Shown: positions 1 to 11,905, numbered from the stretch's first letter. The stretch is 64,000 bases of DNA from Erythroxylum novogranatense (GCA_029891385.1 CM057233.1:10791460-10855459), one strand, 5' to 3'. A program made the numbers and translations. Notes: generated by a model from the letters alone, not told the origin.

Positions 1-857
1 GCTCAAATGAGCTATTTGTAGGCACCTTTAGATGACTAAGTTAGAATCCTAATAGAACTTTATTAGTTAAGATCACTATCTTATCCTATCTTATTCTTAT
101 CAAATTACATCAAACTAACCAATTTATGACATCCCCATCTAATTAGGACTTTATCTAATAGGATTAAGCTATATCACAATAATAAGATAAAATATTACAC
201 TATCAAAAAATGATTATTTTATATCCACAAAGATCTCCTTTATCTTCAAATGATCCTTCCATATGATCTTTATCTCTTAGAGCTAATGTTCATCTACTGT
301 GATTTTATCCACCACATCATCCAAGATCTCCACATCTCTATCCATTGATGATGATTCATCCAAGCCAATAGTACATTGGTCTGTCCAATGCTTACCTATG
401 CCAATTCCATTAGCCATGGTTCGTCTACTTGAGCACACACTAAGTACTTAGTTCGCCAAGAACTTAGCCTTAGCCAAGTCAACTCGTACAAGGTTTGAAA
501 CTCTCTTAAAAATCATACCATGCTTAATTTGCTTGCTAATTCACCTTGGAAATCTCGCATATTCCCATCATATGTGTGATCTAGCTAACCTTCTACTCGA
601 TGTCCGTCTCAAGCCTTCTTTTGGTCTCATATATGAATCTTGCATCTCATCGAAGATTTTCACCAATGAGCACAATTACATGCCAACGCTTGACATTATC
701 CCATTTCATCCTTGCCTCCTCACAAGTCTTTGCCTTGTTTCATTGTTTCGCATGTTGAACACTAGTCAAGGCTCGCTAATGACCACACGATTATGCTATC
801 TCAAAATTAGAGATATGACAAAATGGTTCCATATTAGCAATTTTGGTTTTGAATGAT
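1..857. other. Unassigned AT-rich sequence left of the copia remnant
   Basis: I see no recognisable protein domain, TIR, LTR end or RNA gene here. A 107-codon open stretch at 533-856 on + has no motif I know and runs up to the point where decayed copia protease sequence begins. The stretch could be eroded copia gag or leader, because the copia remnant on its right must once have had a 5' half, but no CCHC knuckle and no copy of the 3' LTR is visible. Treated as uncharacterised intergenic DNA. Confidence 0.4.
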
Positions 858-1345
858 TGATTGATACAAGAGCATCTTATCATTGTGTACCAAAGATGGA
901 GTAATTCTCAAACTATAAAAGTGGAGGTTTTAAGACCAAGATAGTAGATAATAGTGATATCCAAGTTCAAACAAACTTCATATGCTTACTGACTTTAAGA
1001 GGTGTATGAAATATCCCCTATCTAAGGCCAAATATTTCATCAATTAATATGTTGGATCAAGAAGGATTTAGCACACTTTTAGGGGTAAGAAGTGGAAACT
1101 GTCCAAAGGTTTCATGATTATTACCCAAGGAGAGTTATGTTGCTCAATATATAAGACACAATAAAAGGTGTGTAGTGGTGAAGTATACATAGTAGAAGAC
1201 GAATCTTCACCGAATCTGTGGGATCGAAGATTGAGACATATGAGTGAGAAGGGGTTAAAGTTTCTATATGGAAAATGCCCTTAATCCTAGTTAAGAACTT
1301 AAAACAAGTTAATTGTTGTGATCATTACTTAGTTAGAAAGCACCA
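858..1345 (+). pseudogene. Copia protease and GAG pre-integrase remnant
   Basis: Reading + from 858, the segment LIDTRASYHCVP matches the copia aspartic protease active site (usual form DTGASYH), here with G changed to R. After stops, about 1210-1265 reads RRLRHMSEKGLKFL, the H-bearing start of the GAG pre-integrase domain (usual LWHxRLGHMSxKGL). The protease would cleave the Gag-Pol polyprotein inside the virus-like particle; this copy cannot, because of stops after residue ME at about 900 and later frameshifts. Confidence 0.65.
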
Positions 1346-2080
1346 TAAAGTCTATTTCAAGAGAAGATCTGCAAGGAAGTTGGAGTTATTAGAGTTAGTG
1401 CATTAAGATGTCTGTGATCCTATTAAAGAGGATTCATTAGGAGGAAACAAATATATTGTTACATTCATTGATGATGCTTTGAGGAAGACTTGGGTGTACA
1501 TGTTGAACCCTAAAAATCAAGTGTTTGAAACTTTCCATAAGTTTCATGTTCTTGTAGAAAGGGAAGCTGAAAGGAAGCTAAAGTGCTTGTGAACAGGAAA
1601 CAAAGGGGAGTATTCTTCCAAGGTGTTTAAAGAATATTGTACATCGCGTGACATTAGATATGAGAAAATCAAACCAAGTATTCCACAACACAATGGGGTT
1701 AGTAAGAGGATGAATAGAACCATTATGGAGAAGGTTTGTTGAATGTTTAAGATGTCTATACTGCTAAATACATTTTAGGGAGAAGCAGTCTAAAATATGG
1801 TCTACCTGATTAATCAAGCTCCCTCAATTTTTTTAGATTTTTGCAGTTTACCTGAGAGAGCATGGATTGGCAAGGATCCCACTTATCTTCATTTGAGAGT
1901 TTTTGGCTGCAATGTATTCAGACATGTACCTAAGGATAAAAAAAAGAAGCTTGAATCAAAGTTGATACCTTTCATTTTGTTGGATATGGTGGTGATCAGT
2001 TTGGCTTCATACTTTATGACCTAAAGAAGCCAAAGATTGTCAGGAACAAAGATGTGATGTTCTAGGAGCACAAGAGAGGA
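1346..2080 (+). pseudogene. Copia integrase remnant
   Basis: The region around 1440-1560 reads as the rve core (GGNKYIVTFIDDALRKTWVY), where the first catalytic Asp lies in the FIDD stretch. About 1590-1720 reads as the second and third catalytic blocks (GNKGEYSSKVFKEYC, then PQHNGVSKRMNRT). The C-terminal part continues at 1797-2024 (VYLINQAPS, then LRVFGCNVFRHVPK). Integrase would insert the cDNA into the host chromosome. Stops at 1589-1592, 1741 and elsewhere, plus frame changes, make it non-functional. Confidence 0.7.
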
Positions 2081-2339
2081 GCTAATTATCTGAATGAAGA
2101 TAAATCATCACACTGTAGCTCATCAATTGGCATAGTTAGCTCTTAACCAATTCCTTTGACCATTGACCAACCTATAATTGAAGAAGATGGACTTTGTGAC
2201 CAAACAAACATTAGTGTTTATCAGATACAATATGATAATGATGAGCTATATGAACCACATCGAGACAATACTAGAGATAAATCCATTGAGGATGGTGAGC
2301 AAGGGAGCAATTGGATCTAATAGTTGATGAAACACAACT

Positions 2340-3130
2340 TTGAAGGTTGAAAAAGGAGAAAAGGCCTTCTATAAGGTATCAAAGTTATTTATTACTAAGG
2401 AGGAGCCTGAGAATGTGCAAAATTTTACATCTTGTGAAGACAAAGATCTTTGGCTTGTAGCTATGAAGGAAAAGATGGATTCTTTAAAGAAGAGTAATGC
2501 ATACAAGCTTGTAAAGCTTCCAAAAGGCAAAAAGGCATTAAAGAATAAATATGTATTCAAGATAAAGAAAAATGGAAACAAACTAGTAAGGCACAAGGTA
2601 AGGCTAGTATTTAAATGATTTAGTCAAAAGAAGATTGTTGACTTTGATGAAATATTTTCATTTATAGTCAAGATGACCTTAATTTGAACAATTTTGGGTT
2701 CAACAACCTTTTTGGATCTTGAACTCGAATAGTTGGATGTTACAATAACCTTCTTGTGTGGAGATTTGAAATAGGAGCATCCATACGGTTTCAAAGTTAA
2801 TGGTAAGAAAATTTTGGTATGAAAATTGAAGAAAAGTTTTCATGGCTTAAAAAAAGCTCCAAAGTAGTGATATCAAAAGTTTGATTCATTTATAATAGAT
2901 CACGGTTTCAAGAGAGCTTATGCCAATGCTTATGTTTATTTTAAGAAGTTTTCAAGTGAGAACTTCACCATTCTTCTTCTTTATATTGATGATATGTTGA
3001 TTATGGGTCAAGATATTGGAAGAATCCAAAAGTTGAAGGAGTACTTGTTTAAATCTTTTGATATGAAAGATTTGAGACCTGTAAATAAAATTTTAGGTAT
3101 GGAGATAACTCGAGATAAGAGGGTAAGTGA
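2340..3130 (+). pseudogene. Copia reverse transcriptase remnant
   Basis: The open segment 2340-2618 holds the RT N-terminus (DLWLVAMKEKMDSLKKSNAY, then KNKYVFKIKKNG). The catalytic box YIDDM is at 2982-2996, followed by the usual LIMGQD. The stretch between them is frameshifted (DVTITFLCGD for the DVKTAFLHGDL block; KKFSWLKKAPK for the YGLKQAPR block). RT would copy the element RNA into cDNA. The catalytic Asp pair survives but the frame does not. Confidence 0.75.
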
Positions 3131-3439
3131 TTGAGGTTGTCTCAAGTGAGATATATTGAATGAGTGCTAAAAAGGTTCAATATGCAGCATATCAAGCCAG
3201 TTATCATGCTATTGACATCTCACTTCAAGTTGTGTAAGCGTGCATGTCCCTCAACAAAAAAGGAGAAATCTGATATGTCCTTTATTCTATACTCATCTGC
3301 AGTATGGTATTTGATGTATACAATGGTGCACATAAGGCCAAATATTTCTCAGAAGGGATAGTGAACAAATTCTTATCAAATTTAGGGAAGGTTCACTAGG
3401 AAGTATTGAAATAGATTCTAAGATACTCGAGAGGCACGT

Positions 3440-3790
3440 CGAAGTAGAGTTTGTGCTTTAGTGATGGTGAGCTAATTCTAGAAGGTTTCTATAGATGCAA
3501 GTATGAGTGGAGATCTTGATGGAAGAAAATTCACTTTAGGTAATCCAAGATACAAAAGCGTGGTTCTTTGTCTATGACTGAAGCAGAATATATAGCTACA
3601 ATGGAAGCTTGTAGGGAGATGCTATGGCTAAAAAAGTTCCTTCAAGAGTTTGATGTGAAGCAAGAAGGCTATGTAGTATTTTGTAAAATTCAAATTGTTA
3701 TTGAGTTGAACAAAAATCATATGCATCTTTCCCATATAAAACACATAGACGCCAAATATCATTGGTTAAGTTCCGTGATAGAAGAGTAAC
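3440..3790 (+). pseudogene. Copia RNase H remnant
   Basis: The open stretch 3568-3789 reads SMTEAEYIATMEACREMLWL, the core of copia RNase H with the conserved Glu in TEAEY, and then a HIKHIDAKYHWL block matching the C-terminal H-KHIDxRYHF motif. Upstream 3440-3560 carries degraded sequence of the same domain. RNase H removes the RNA strand during reverse transcription. The polypurine tract follows about 150 bp later, as expected for a copia element. Confidence 0.75.
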
Positions 3791-3938
3791 AATTAATATT
3801 TAGGAAGGTTCATATGGATTTGAATGGTGTTGATATGTTGACCAAAGTGGTTCTTAGAAAAAACATGAGCTTTGTTGTAAGCTTGTCGGGATATATCTCA
3901 AGTAGATGATGGAGAATAACGTGTCTTCCTCATGTTGA

Positions 3939-3954
3939 GGGTAGAGGGGGAGAT
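3939..3954 (+). promoter_or_regulatory. Polypurine tract of the copia remnant
   Basis: A purine run (GGGTAGAGGGGGAGAT) lies directly before TGTTGAG, the start of the 3' LTR. It is the usual primer for plus-strand DNA synthesis, and its position fixes the LTR start. Confidence 0.7.
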
Positions 3955-4483
3955 TGTTGAGTTTCGAACACTACTTTGAGACTTTCGGTGATTGTAGACA
4001 TCATTATGGTTTGTGGGAATGAAGAACAAGTAAAGAACAAGTAAAGACAAGATGTAAGAATCTCTTCTAGGGAGTTATACAACCCTTTAGAGTGCTACAC
4101 GCCCTTGTAAGTCTCTGTAAAGTGTGAAGAGACGAATACATACACAATCTTGTACACGCCTGTGTATATGCCCATGTGAAGATAAACTACCTTGTGTAGA
4201 GACTGCGTAACTTTTGGTGACCATTTATGTTTGTGATTGAGGCAGTGTTGGAAGATACACAGTTACTGACACGACTGTATAAATGACTATGTATGTTGGG
4301 CCCCAATTTTTTTTTATATTTTATTAAGCATGATTTGAATAAATTTTGTGGTCTTGCTAGATAAATCATTTTATTTGGAGTTTACTTATTATGTCAATAT
4401 TGGGAGGATTTATTGCATGGATTTATGGAATTAAAGTATTAATGTTGTAAGATTGTATAAGGGCATTTTTGGAAGATCACTTA

Positions 4484-4496
4484 ATTATAAATAGAC
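4484..4496 (+). promoter_or_regulatory. TATA box in solo LTR 4294-7372
   Basis: ATTATAAATAGAC lies about 190 bp into the LTR, a plausible U3 promoter position. It is a good match to the plant TATAAATA consensus. Confidence 0.45.
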
Positions 4497-5562
4497 ATTA
4501 GGTATACATGGAAGGGAAAAAGGGACATCTTACAACCATTAAGAGTATAAATTAGAAGAAGAAAAATTGTGAGAAGAGACAAAGAAGGAGAGTGTCGTGG
4601 AAGGAGAGGAAAAGGAAGAGAAAAGCTAGGGTTTGGAGATTCTTGAAGAGTTTGAAGGATTTGAAGCTTCAACAAGTAAGTTATGTTTTAAATTTTATGG
4701 GTTTGGTTAAATGAAACTCAAATAAAGCTAAATATGTGTGGGAAGTTGTTCATGAATGATATAGGAAATTGTTCTCTTTTAGGGTTAAAGATCAAAGATA
4801 GATCTTGATGTATTTGTCAATGATATAGGGTTGAAATGAAGTTGAAAATGAAGTAGAAGAGATGAATTAGGTTTAAGATGGGTTATATGTGAAATATGGG
4901 AAGAAAAAAGATGGAAATGTAGCAAAACACATTCTCAGAGTAAGTTTTTAGATAAGTTCACCGCGACAAAGTCAACTTTCCTACACAAAGCATGCTTTGG
5001 TATTTTAGGCTCAAATTTTTGTGTAGTTATTTAAATGGGATGATTTTTGATTTGGAGTAAACTAGAGACATAGATATACAATTTGGCTGATAAAATAAAG
5101 TGTTAATTCAATCTCCAAGGATTTCAAGTTTTGGATGGAAGTTGAGCATAGAATGTTGTTTCAGTATAAGAACAACCCAAAAATGTTTGGGGTATAACTT
5201 TTAGAGTACTGAACCAAATTGAATGATTTTGGTATCATTAGAAACTTAAGACAATGAGGAACTTTTTTCTAGAAGAAGGTGTTATCAAATCTCGTCATTT
5301 AATTGATAAGAATGATCATGGAAAATTGACCCGAAGGTTTGGATTTATGGAAAGGGTTTTGGTTCATGAAGTTTAGGAAATGCATGGGTTTAAGTACTCT
5401 AAAATCATTTTAGTGAATGTATTTTCTTAGGGTTCTCAAATTAGAATTCCTATTGAATTGGGATTTTGTTATTGTTAAAGGAAATCAAGACGGGGATCAA
5501 GAGAGACAAGAGGAGCAAGAGGAGAGGCATCATTGAGCAAGTTTTCAAGCAAGGAAATTAAG

Positions 5563-6253
5563 GTGAGTTTCATGTTTATAATTGGATAATGAGCCATTAT
5601 GTTTTCTTTTTAGTCAAGAGAATAAAATGATTTCTCATTGCTTTATAATTATGGCATTTGTTACTTTTGAATGATTTGAGAAATTGCTATATGCTTGGCA
5701 TATGAATTTGGTTGATGAATTGGGAAATGATAATAGAAATGCATATGAATTGTTTCATTTTCATGAAAAACATGTTTTCAAACTATGCCATTTGGGCAAC
5801 ATGTTTACAAATTATGAAATACATGTTATGTGGGTTTGGTTTGGTCCCTTAAGTATGTCAAATGCACTTGGAATAAAGGCTTCTCCCGCCTACCTACTAG
5901 TGACATGGAGCTCCTTCACGGACTCCCATAAATTCACAGCTATGTAAAACCATTTTGTAGGATTGTAATAGTACGTTCTATTCACGACTACACAGGATCC
6001 TTATGGGAAATGTGTAGTATGTTCTATTTTTGGACCTACCTAAACCATTATGATGTGTTTATGTGTTCATGATATGCTGACAAGATTGATGCATGCATGA
6101 TTTGTGTTATTGAGAATTTGAGAATTATGCTTTTTATGCTTCAATAAGAGTTTTAATGACAAATGAACATTTTGAATGGTTTTGCTTGTTATTCGTTATA
6201 AACCTATTACCTACGAGCTTTCAAGATCATCCCCCATTCCTTCCCCTTTTTAG
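5563..6253 (+). other. Candidate intron inside the solo LTR
   Basis: Donor AAG|GTGAGT at 5563 and acceptor CCCCTTTTTAG ending at 6253 enclose 691 nt downstream of the TATA box. The same donor-acceptor layout recurs in five other LTRs of this window. No transcript evidence is available here. Confidence 0.35.
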
Positions 6254-8007
6254 TTGATGAGCAAGATATCGAGTGATTGAGTTGAGAGTCAAGACATCAC
6301 TTCAGTTTGCATATTTTATTTTTGAAGCTAGATTATGTAAAACAAGGCTTTAGTCACATTTTGAGTGATTCTAGTTTATGTAAACTTTTTATTTTTGTTT
6401 TATGATGTAATGTGACGTGAAATGCCCATTAAAGCTTTGTAAAACTTTCATCTTATGATATTAATGGAAAATTATTGCATCTTGCTCATGATTTCTCAAA
6501 GTTTGAATGTTGCATTTTTCAAGTTTTTCTTAGGGGTAAAAAGTGTGTTTTGACTTCAGGGGGAAAAATAGTCTTGATCTAGGTAGAATTAAACAAAGTT
6601 GTTCTTATCTTTCCAATGGTATATAGCACGTAAGATTTGGACTTCGGATGAGAAAGTTATGGTCGTTACATGATAATAGGTGTTGGCAGTCTGCAGAACT
6701 CTCCTTCACAAGTTTTCTGTCTGATTTTTAGAGTTCGTCGCAGCAAACCCAAAAAGTATGCCACAGTGAACTTTTTCAGAAGGAAGTTTCGTTGCGGAGA
6801 ACCCAAGAGTTGACCACAACAAACTTTTCCCAAAAGGTTTTGTTCTTCACCTTCAAAGTTTGTCACGACGAAGCCAAGAAGCTGATCACGACAAACACAT
6901 TTTTTTGAGTTTTTAATTTGTGATTTTAACCCCTTTTAGAGGCAAAATATTTCTTTGAGATCTTTACGGAAGTTGTAGATAGAGAAGTCCTTTTCGAAAC
7001 GATCTTAGAATAACCTTAATCCGACACCTTTAAAGAAAGTTATGACTTTTGTACCAAAACATGTCTAAAGAGTAAGAATTGGATATTAAACTGAACATAC
7101 TTCGGTAGTTTGATGATATCTTGATCTTTAGAGCTCCGAATGAGGTGATTCTTAATTCAAAATAAAATAAATTAGAGACATTAAGATACAATTGTTATGA
7201 AGAAGAAATTTTGAAATTCCGATCTTAATATTTTCAAAATCTATTCTAAAGTTTAAGGAAGGAGTTTGATTTTGGTGACTAATTGGTATGAGCACACCAC
7301 CCTTGTAGAATGCGTGTCCAAATGTCATTTAGGATGTCGGGCACGTGTTTTGCAAGGGCGGGGTGTCCAACAATGCAAGTTGTAAAAAAAATTATTTCGT
7401 GATATAAAAGAGAAAAAGACCTAGGTTTTTGTGGAGAGTGAAGCCACAACATCTAAAAGTGAGGAAAAAAAGAAAGAGGGCAAAGAGTGTTGTATTCTTA
7501 TCCTTGTTTGATTGTTTTAGGGATTAGTTTGAGTGGTTGTTGATTGTAACATTAACTTTGGTTTCAATCCTAAAACTTTGTGAGACAACTTGTTGTTAGG
7601 GGAGAGTGATCAACTTTTTTTTGTAAATCCTCGTTGAGTTTAGTGGATTTGTTTTGTCTGTTTACCCAATAGTTTTTTTTCTTTACATTGAAGGGTTTTT
7701 CACGTACATCTTGATGTTTATTTCATCATTTAAAGTTTCTTATTCTCATATTGTTTTGCTATTGTAACTTGAAGAGTTCTTTCTTATTATTGATATATGA
7801 TTGATCTTTTAGAGTTTTGTTGTTTGTCTCTAATATTCTTATTGTTAATCATAATAAATACTACTTTATTTTTTATTTTATTTTTACATTTTAAGATTCA
7901 TAATTTACCTTATGTACTTTTTGTTAAAATGATACTTCCAAATCTATTCATACACTATCTAACAAAATAATATATCACTATTTTTCTAAGGTCTAATTCC
8001 TCCAACA

Positions 8008-8916
8008 AAAAATAAAACTTTATAGAATAGTTATGATTTGGTATGGAGTGTAAAATATATATGTTAAGATAAAAAAATGGTACAAGTAAAAGAAATTATA
8101 ATGTATAAGACAAAATAATAATTTACATTTTTATTCTAAATTATCTCTGATTTTGGTGATCTTGGCGTTTAATCTATGTACCTTCTATAAGGTTTTTTTC
8201 AATTTAATACTTTTATAATTTAATATAATTTTATTTTATGTAATTATATCCTTGTAATCATACATATATCTCAATTAAAAATAAATTTATGAATCTATTA
8301 TTGAAAATTTTATAATAATTCAACCAATTCTTTAAAGTTTTGATATTTATAAATTAAATATTAAATTAAACATTTACACAAAATAACTTTTATAAACAAA
8401 ATTTTATTAAGATTTATATAATAAAATTAGTGATGAAAAATTTAAAGATTAATTTATAAACTATTAAATATTATATATTTATTTAATTTTTATGAAAATT
8501 TTAAAATAAATTTGATATACAATGTAGTATTAGTCTCCTTCTTTTAAAATTAAAATTGCATTTATATGACGGAAATTTGCCAGTGAAAATGAACTTTCTA
8601 TTCTGAACGTTACACTGAGCATAACGTTTTATATTTTGAATAGACATCATTTATAAACAAAAGATTAAAAAATTAATTTGTGAAAGGAATACAGAAAAGT
8701 TCTAAAGAAATAGTACCAAACGAAACTGAAGAACATATAGCATTAAAAAGAAAAGACAAGAAGACGATATAAAAAAACATATAGCATTAAAAAGAAGACT
8801 TGCAATGGATGAAATGGAGGACGTATGAGTTTGATCTTTCATAAACTGATCTAACACTTGTTTCCTGTAGCTCTGCAGCTTTAACAATGGGGTGGGTTCA
8901 ATTTGCTGCAAGTTCA
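8008..8916. other. Unassigned AT-rich sequence
   Basis: Very AT-rich, without convincing coding frame, TIR or LTR end. A 71-codon open stretch on - (8702-8917) has no motif I recognise. The right limit is the left breakpoint of the tandem duplication. Confidence 0.4.
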
Positions 8917-9830
8917 AGTCTTGTTTATGTTACAATCGTGGGTCACTTTACAGCTATTGCTCTTATTTGGAATAAAATCACCATCCACGCTATATCGACC
9001 TAGTACCTCGTATGTTCTGTCTTTGGATGAAAGCAATAAGACCAGATGTGACAAGCAGCACCCTTTGATACTTGAAGCCTTTTGCGATAAAAGCAAAAGA
9101 GGCTGCAGATACGGTATATAAATCCTATGCTATTCTTCCAATTTTAGCAACAACATAATCATATACAACTCAAAATCTTCCCTCTTTAGATACAAACATG
9201 CATGCACTCTTTAGACCCTGAAGGCTTTTAAAAACTTTCTGTTATACTAAAGTTCTTCCTATAACTCAATTGTGGTATGTTTATATCCAAAACCTTTTTA
9301 AATGGTGATCAAACAAACAAACTTGTTATTCCGATGACTAGTTTCTAAAAACATTAAGTTAGGCAATCTCCTACTATCGATTAGTGGTTACCTTAACCAG
9401 ACACTCGACACTCGACACTCATTATGGGGCTGTTTGGTGAAGAGCTGATCAGCTCTTTTTTAGCTGGTCAACCCTTCCTAGCTTGTTGACTTTTAAAATA
9501 AGCTAAAAATCTTGTTTGGTAAAGAGCTGATTGGGTTAGCTGATTTAACCCAATCAGCTCTTATTCAACCAGCTCCTTTGAGGAGCGTTTTAACACCCAA
9601 CAGCTATTATTTTTCAGCTATTTCTCCATTTTGCCCTCCCTTATCTTTTATTGCATATTTTCTCCAAATCATTCTTCTTTGCTTTACTAATGCGTTGTTT
9701 CTCTCACCATCTCACCCTCTTGCGATCTCGTTTCCTTGCTTCAGTCGTTCACTCCCACGCATCAACGAAGGAGAGTAGACCAAATGGGGAGGAGGTTTGA
9801 AGTCGATTTCGGTGCTTTTGGTGTTCTTCA

Positions 9831-10154
9831 TTGAGAAGTTGTATTGAAAGAGCTTTTGGTTTTCTTAAGGCTCAATGGAAGATATTGGAGAAAATGCCTA
9901 GGTATTCATTAATGGATCAAAATAGAATAATTTGTGCAGCTTTTGCGTTGCATAACTATATTAGAAGAAGTACAATTGGCGACCCGGCTTTTACTATCAT
10001 CAATCAAGATCCTGAATTTATACCTCCAGATGTATTTCAAGATGTTGAAGTTAACTCTACACAACAAGACATTGAAGAGCAAAGAACTCGGGAGATGACA
10101 ACTATTCGCAATAATATTGCGTCTAGTTTAATGACAGTTAGACGTCGTTCTTAA
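9831..10154 (+). pseudogene. PIF/Harbinger transposase C-terminal fragment, copy 1
   Basis: The 107-codon frame begins RSCIERAFGFLKAQWKILEK and continues through ICAAFALHNYIRR, which matches the end of the DDE_4 nuclease domain of PIF transposases (the last catalytic Glu lies in IERAFG). The two catalytic Asp residues and the N-terminal part are missing: the frame is preceded only by the element's leader-like sequence, so an internal deletion has joined the 5' end to the last third of the gene. The C-terminus ends ARRRS-like (VRRRS). It is not an active transposase. Confidence 0.75.
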
Positions 10155-10296
10155 ATTGTTATAAGTTTTTACTTTAAATGATAGATGTTTATTTCTTTTG
10201 CTCTATTTGATATGTGTTGTTAAACTTAAACTTCATTTGGATTCTTATATTTTATGTTTGGATGTATCACCATCATTATCACCATCACTATTGTCA

Positions 10297-10331
10297 TTAT
10301 TATTATTATTATTGTTGTTGTTAATAATAAT

Positions 10332-10404
<73 letters not shown>

Positions 10405-10462
10405 GTACTATTATTATTCTTTATAATAATAATAATAATAATAATTATTATTATTATAAAGA

Positions 10463-10505
<43 letters not shown>
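10297..10505 (+). repeat. Trinucleotide repeat tract in PIF copy 1
   Basis: Successive ATT, GTT, AAC, AAT and ATT runs. The AAT and ATT runs are reverse complements and can form a long hairpin. Apparent open frames coding poly-Asn, poly-Ile or poly-Tyr here are products of the repeat. Confidence 0.9.
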
Positions 10506-11205
10506 TCTATATTTTATTAGAGTTATAAACTTAATTTTTGTAGAATTAAATATCTAAAATCTAAATTTTTATAAGAATATTCATTGACATACTAAAATAT
10601 ATAATATTCATATTCTTATATTTTTTTAAAGTCATGTCCTTATAAGTCATTTTACACTTAAACAGTTAATACTAAACATCTAATTTTACCAAACATCTTT
10701 AACAAATAGCTAATGCAATCTGCTGGTCAAACCAGCTGATATAATCAGCTATCAACTAACAGCTGATAGAATCATTATCGGTGATTGCCAAACAGTAACA
10801 TAGGGTCGTTTGGTGAAGAGTCGATCGACTCTTTTTAGTGGTCAACCCTTCCTAGCTTGTTGACTTTTAAAATAAGCTAAAAATCTTGTTTGTTAAAGAG
10901 TCGATTGGGTTGTTGATTTAACCCAATCACTCTTATTCAACCAACTCTTTTGAGAGCGTTTAACACCCAACAGTTATTATTTTTCAGCTATTTCTCCATT
11001 TTGCCCTCCCTTATCTTCTATTGCATCTCACGTTTTCTCCAGATCATTCTTCTTTGCTTTACTAATGCATTGTTTCTCTCACCATCTCACCCTCTTGCGA
11101 TCTCGTTTCCTTGCTTCAGTCGTTCACTCCCACGCATCAACGAAGGAGAGTAGACCAAATGGGGAGGAGGTTTGAAGTCGATTTCGGTGCTTTTGGTGTT
11201 CTTCA

Positions 11206-11529
11206 TTGAGAAGTTGTATTGAAAGAGCTTTTGGTGTTCTTAAGGCTCGATGTAAGATATTGGAGAAAATGCCTAGGTATTCATTAATGGATCAAAATAG
11301 AATAATTTGTGCAGCTTTTGCGTTGCATCACTATATTAGAAGAAGTACAATTGGCGACCCGACTTTTACCATCATCGATCAAGATCCTGAATTTATACCT
11401 CCAGATGTATTTCAAGATGTTGAAGTTAACTTTACACAACAAGACATTGAAGAGCAAAGAACTCGGGAGATGACAACTATTCGCAATAATATTGCGTCTA
11501 GTTTAATGGTAGCTAGACGTCGTTCTTAA
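11206..11529 (+). pseudogene. PIF/Harbinger transposase C-terminal fragment, copy 2
   Basis: Same 107-codon fragment as in copies 1 and 3 (IERAFGVLKARCKILEK, ICAAFALHHYIRR), with Trp to Cys in KARxKI and Asn to His in ALHxYIRR. It retains only the final Glu of the catalytic triad. The frame is open to its natural end (ARRRS) but the gene is truncated. Confidence 0.75.
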
Positions 11530-11667
11530 ATTGTTATAAGTTTTTACTTTAAATGATAGATGTTTATTTCTTTTGCTCTATTTGATATGTGTTGTTAAAC
11601 TTAAACTTCATTTGGATTCTTATATTTTATGTTTGGATGTATCACCATCATTATCACCATCACTATC

Positions 11668-11727
11668 ATCATTATTATTATTATTGTTGTTGTTGTTAAT
11701 AATAACAATAATAATAACAACAACAAC

Positions 11728-11803
<76 letters not shown>

Positions 11804-11869
11804 GTAGTAGTACTATTATTATTCTTTATAATAATAATAATAATAATTATTATTATTATTATTATAAAA

Positions 11870-11903
<34 letters not shown>

Positions 11904-11905
11904 TC
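11668..11905 (+). repeat. Trinucleotide repeat tract in PIF copy 2
   Basis: ATT, GTT, AAC, AAT, AGT and ATT runs; the AAT and ATT arms are complementary. It differs in length and interruption pattern from copies 1 and 3, as expected of fast microsatellite change after duplication. Confidence 0.9.

Larger units (their letters stand above)
4294..7372 (+). repeat. Solo gypsy-type LTR (3.08 kb)
   Basis: It begins TGTTGGGCCCC and ends GGGGTGTCCAACA, a TG...CA pair with inverted ends. It is flanked by ATGTA (4289-4293) and ATGCA (7373-7377), a 5-bp target duplication with one difference. No PBS, gag or pol is inside, so it is a solo LTR. A TATA-like box ATTATAAATAGAC lies at 4484-4496 and a candidate splice donor/acceptor pair at 5563/6253. 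Orientation + follows from these. Confidence 0.65.
858..8007 (+). mobile_element. Degenerate 5'-truncated Ty1/copia retrotransposon (Tork-like)
   Basis: Domains occur on + in copia order: protease, GAG pre-integrase, integrase, reverse transcriptase, RNase H, then a polypurine tract and a 3' LTR starting TGTTGAG at 3955. Many stops and frameshifts interrupt every domain, so the copy is long dead. No 5' LTR or gag is visible to the left, so it is truncated or its left half was lost. A foreign solo LTR (4294-7372) splits the 3' LTR. The YIDDM catalytic box and the short third domain set favour a Tork-like lineage; the lineage call is an inference from motifs only. Confidence 0.8.
3955..8007 (+). 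repeat. Copia 3' LTR, split by a solo LTR
   Basis: The LTR begins TGTTGAG after the polypurine tract and probably ends TCCAACA at 8007. The part after the insertion contains the 'gaagggtttttcacgta' block (7690-7710) often found near the end of copia LTRs. Removing the inserted solo LTR (4294-7372 plus one 5-bp duplication) leaves about 970 bp. The right boundary is less sure than the left because there is no partner LTR in the window. Confidence 0.55.
9426..10796 (+). mobile_element. PIF/Harbinger-like element, copy 1 (internally deleted)
   Basis: The left end GGGGCTGTTTGG and right end CCAAACAG form short terminal inverted repeats, with TAT just before the left end. Subterminal AGCTGAT motifs occur in both orientations at both ends, as expected for transposase-binding sites. 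Inside are the C-terminal part of a DDE_4 transposase and long trinucleotide repeats. The right end runs straight into copy 2 through about 6 bp (TAACAT). It lacks most of the transposase, so it would move only with help from elsewhere. Confidence 0.7.

Noticed and set aside
8887..9006. Short hydrophobic frame on + (MGWVQFAASSSLVYVTIVGH...) as an exon
   Set aside because: It crosses the tandem duplication breakpoint at 8917, is only 39 codons, and has no splice context or known domain; the repeated copy at 13146 lacks its start.
10198..10557. Open frames coding poly-Ile, poly-Asn, poly-Tyr or poly-Leu (also 11573-11934, 14454-14920, 47477-47791)
   Set aside because: They are translations of trinucleotide microsatellites and open in several frames at once; no gene signal around them.
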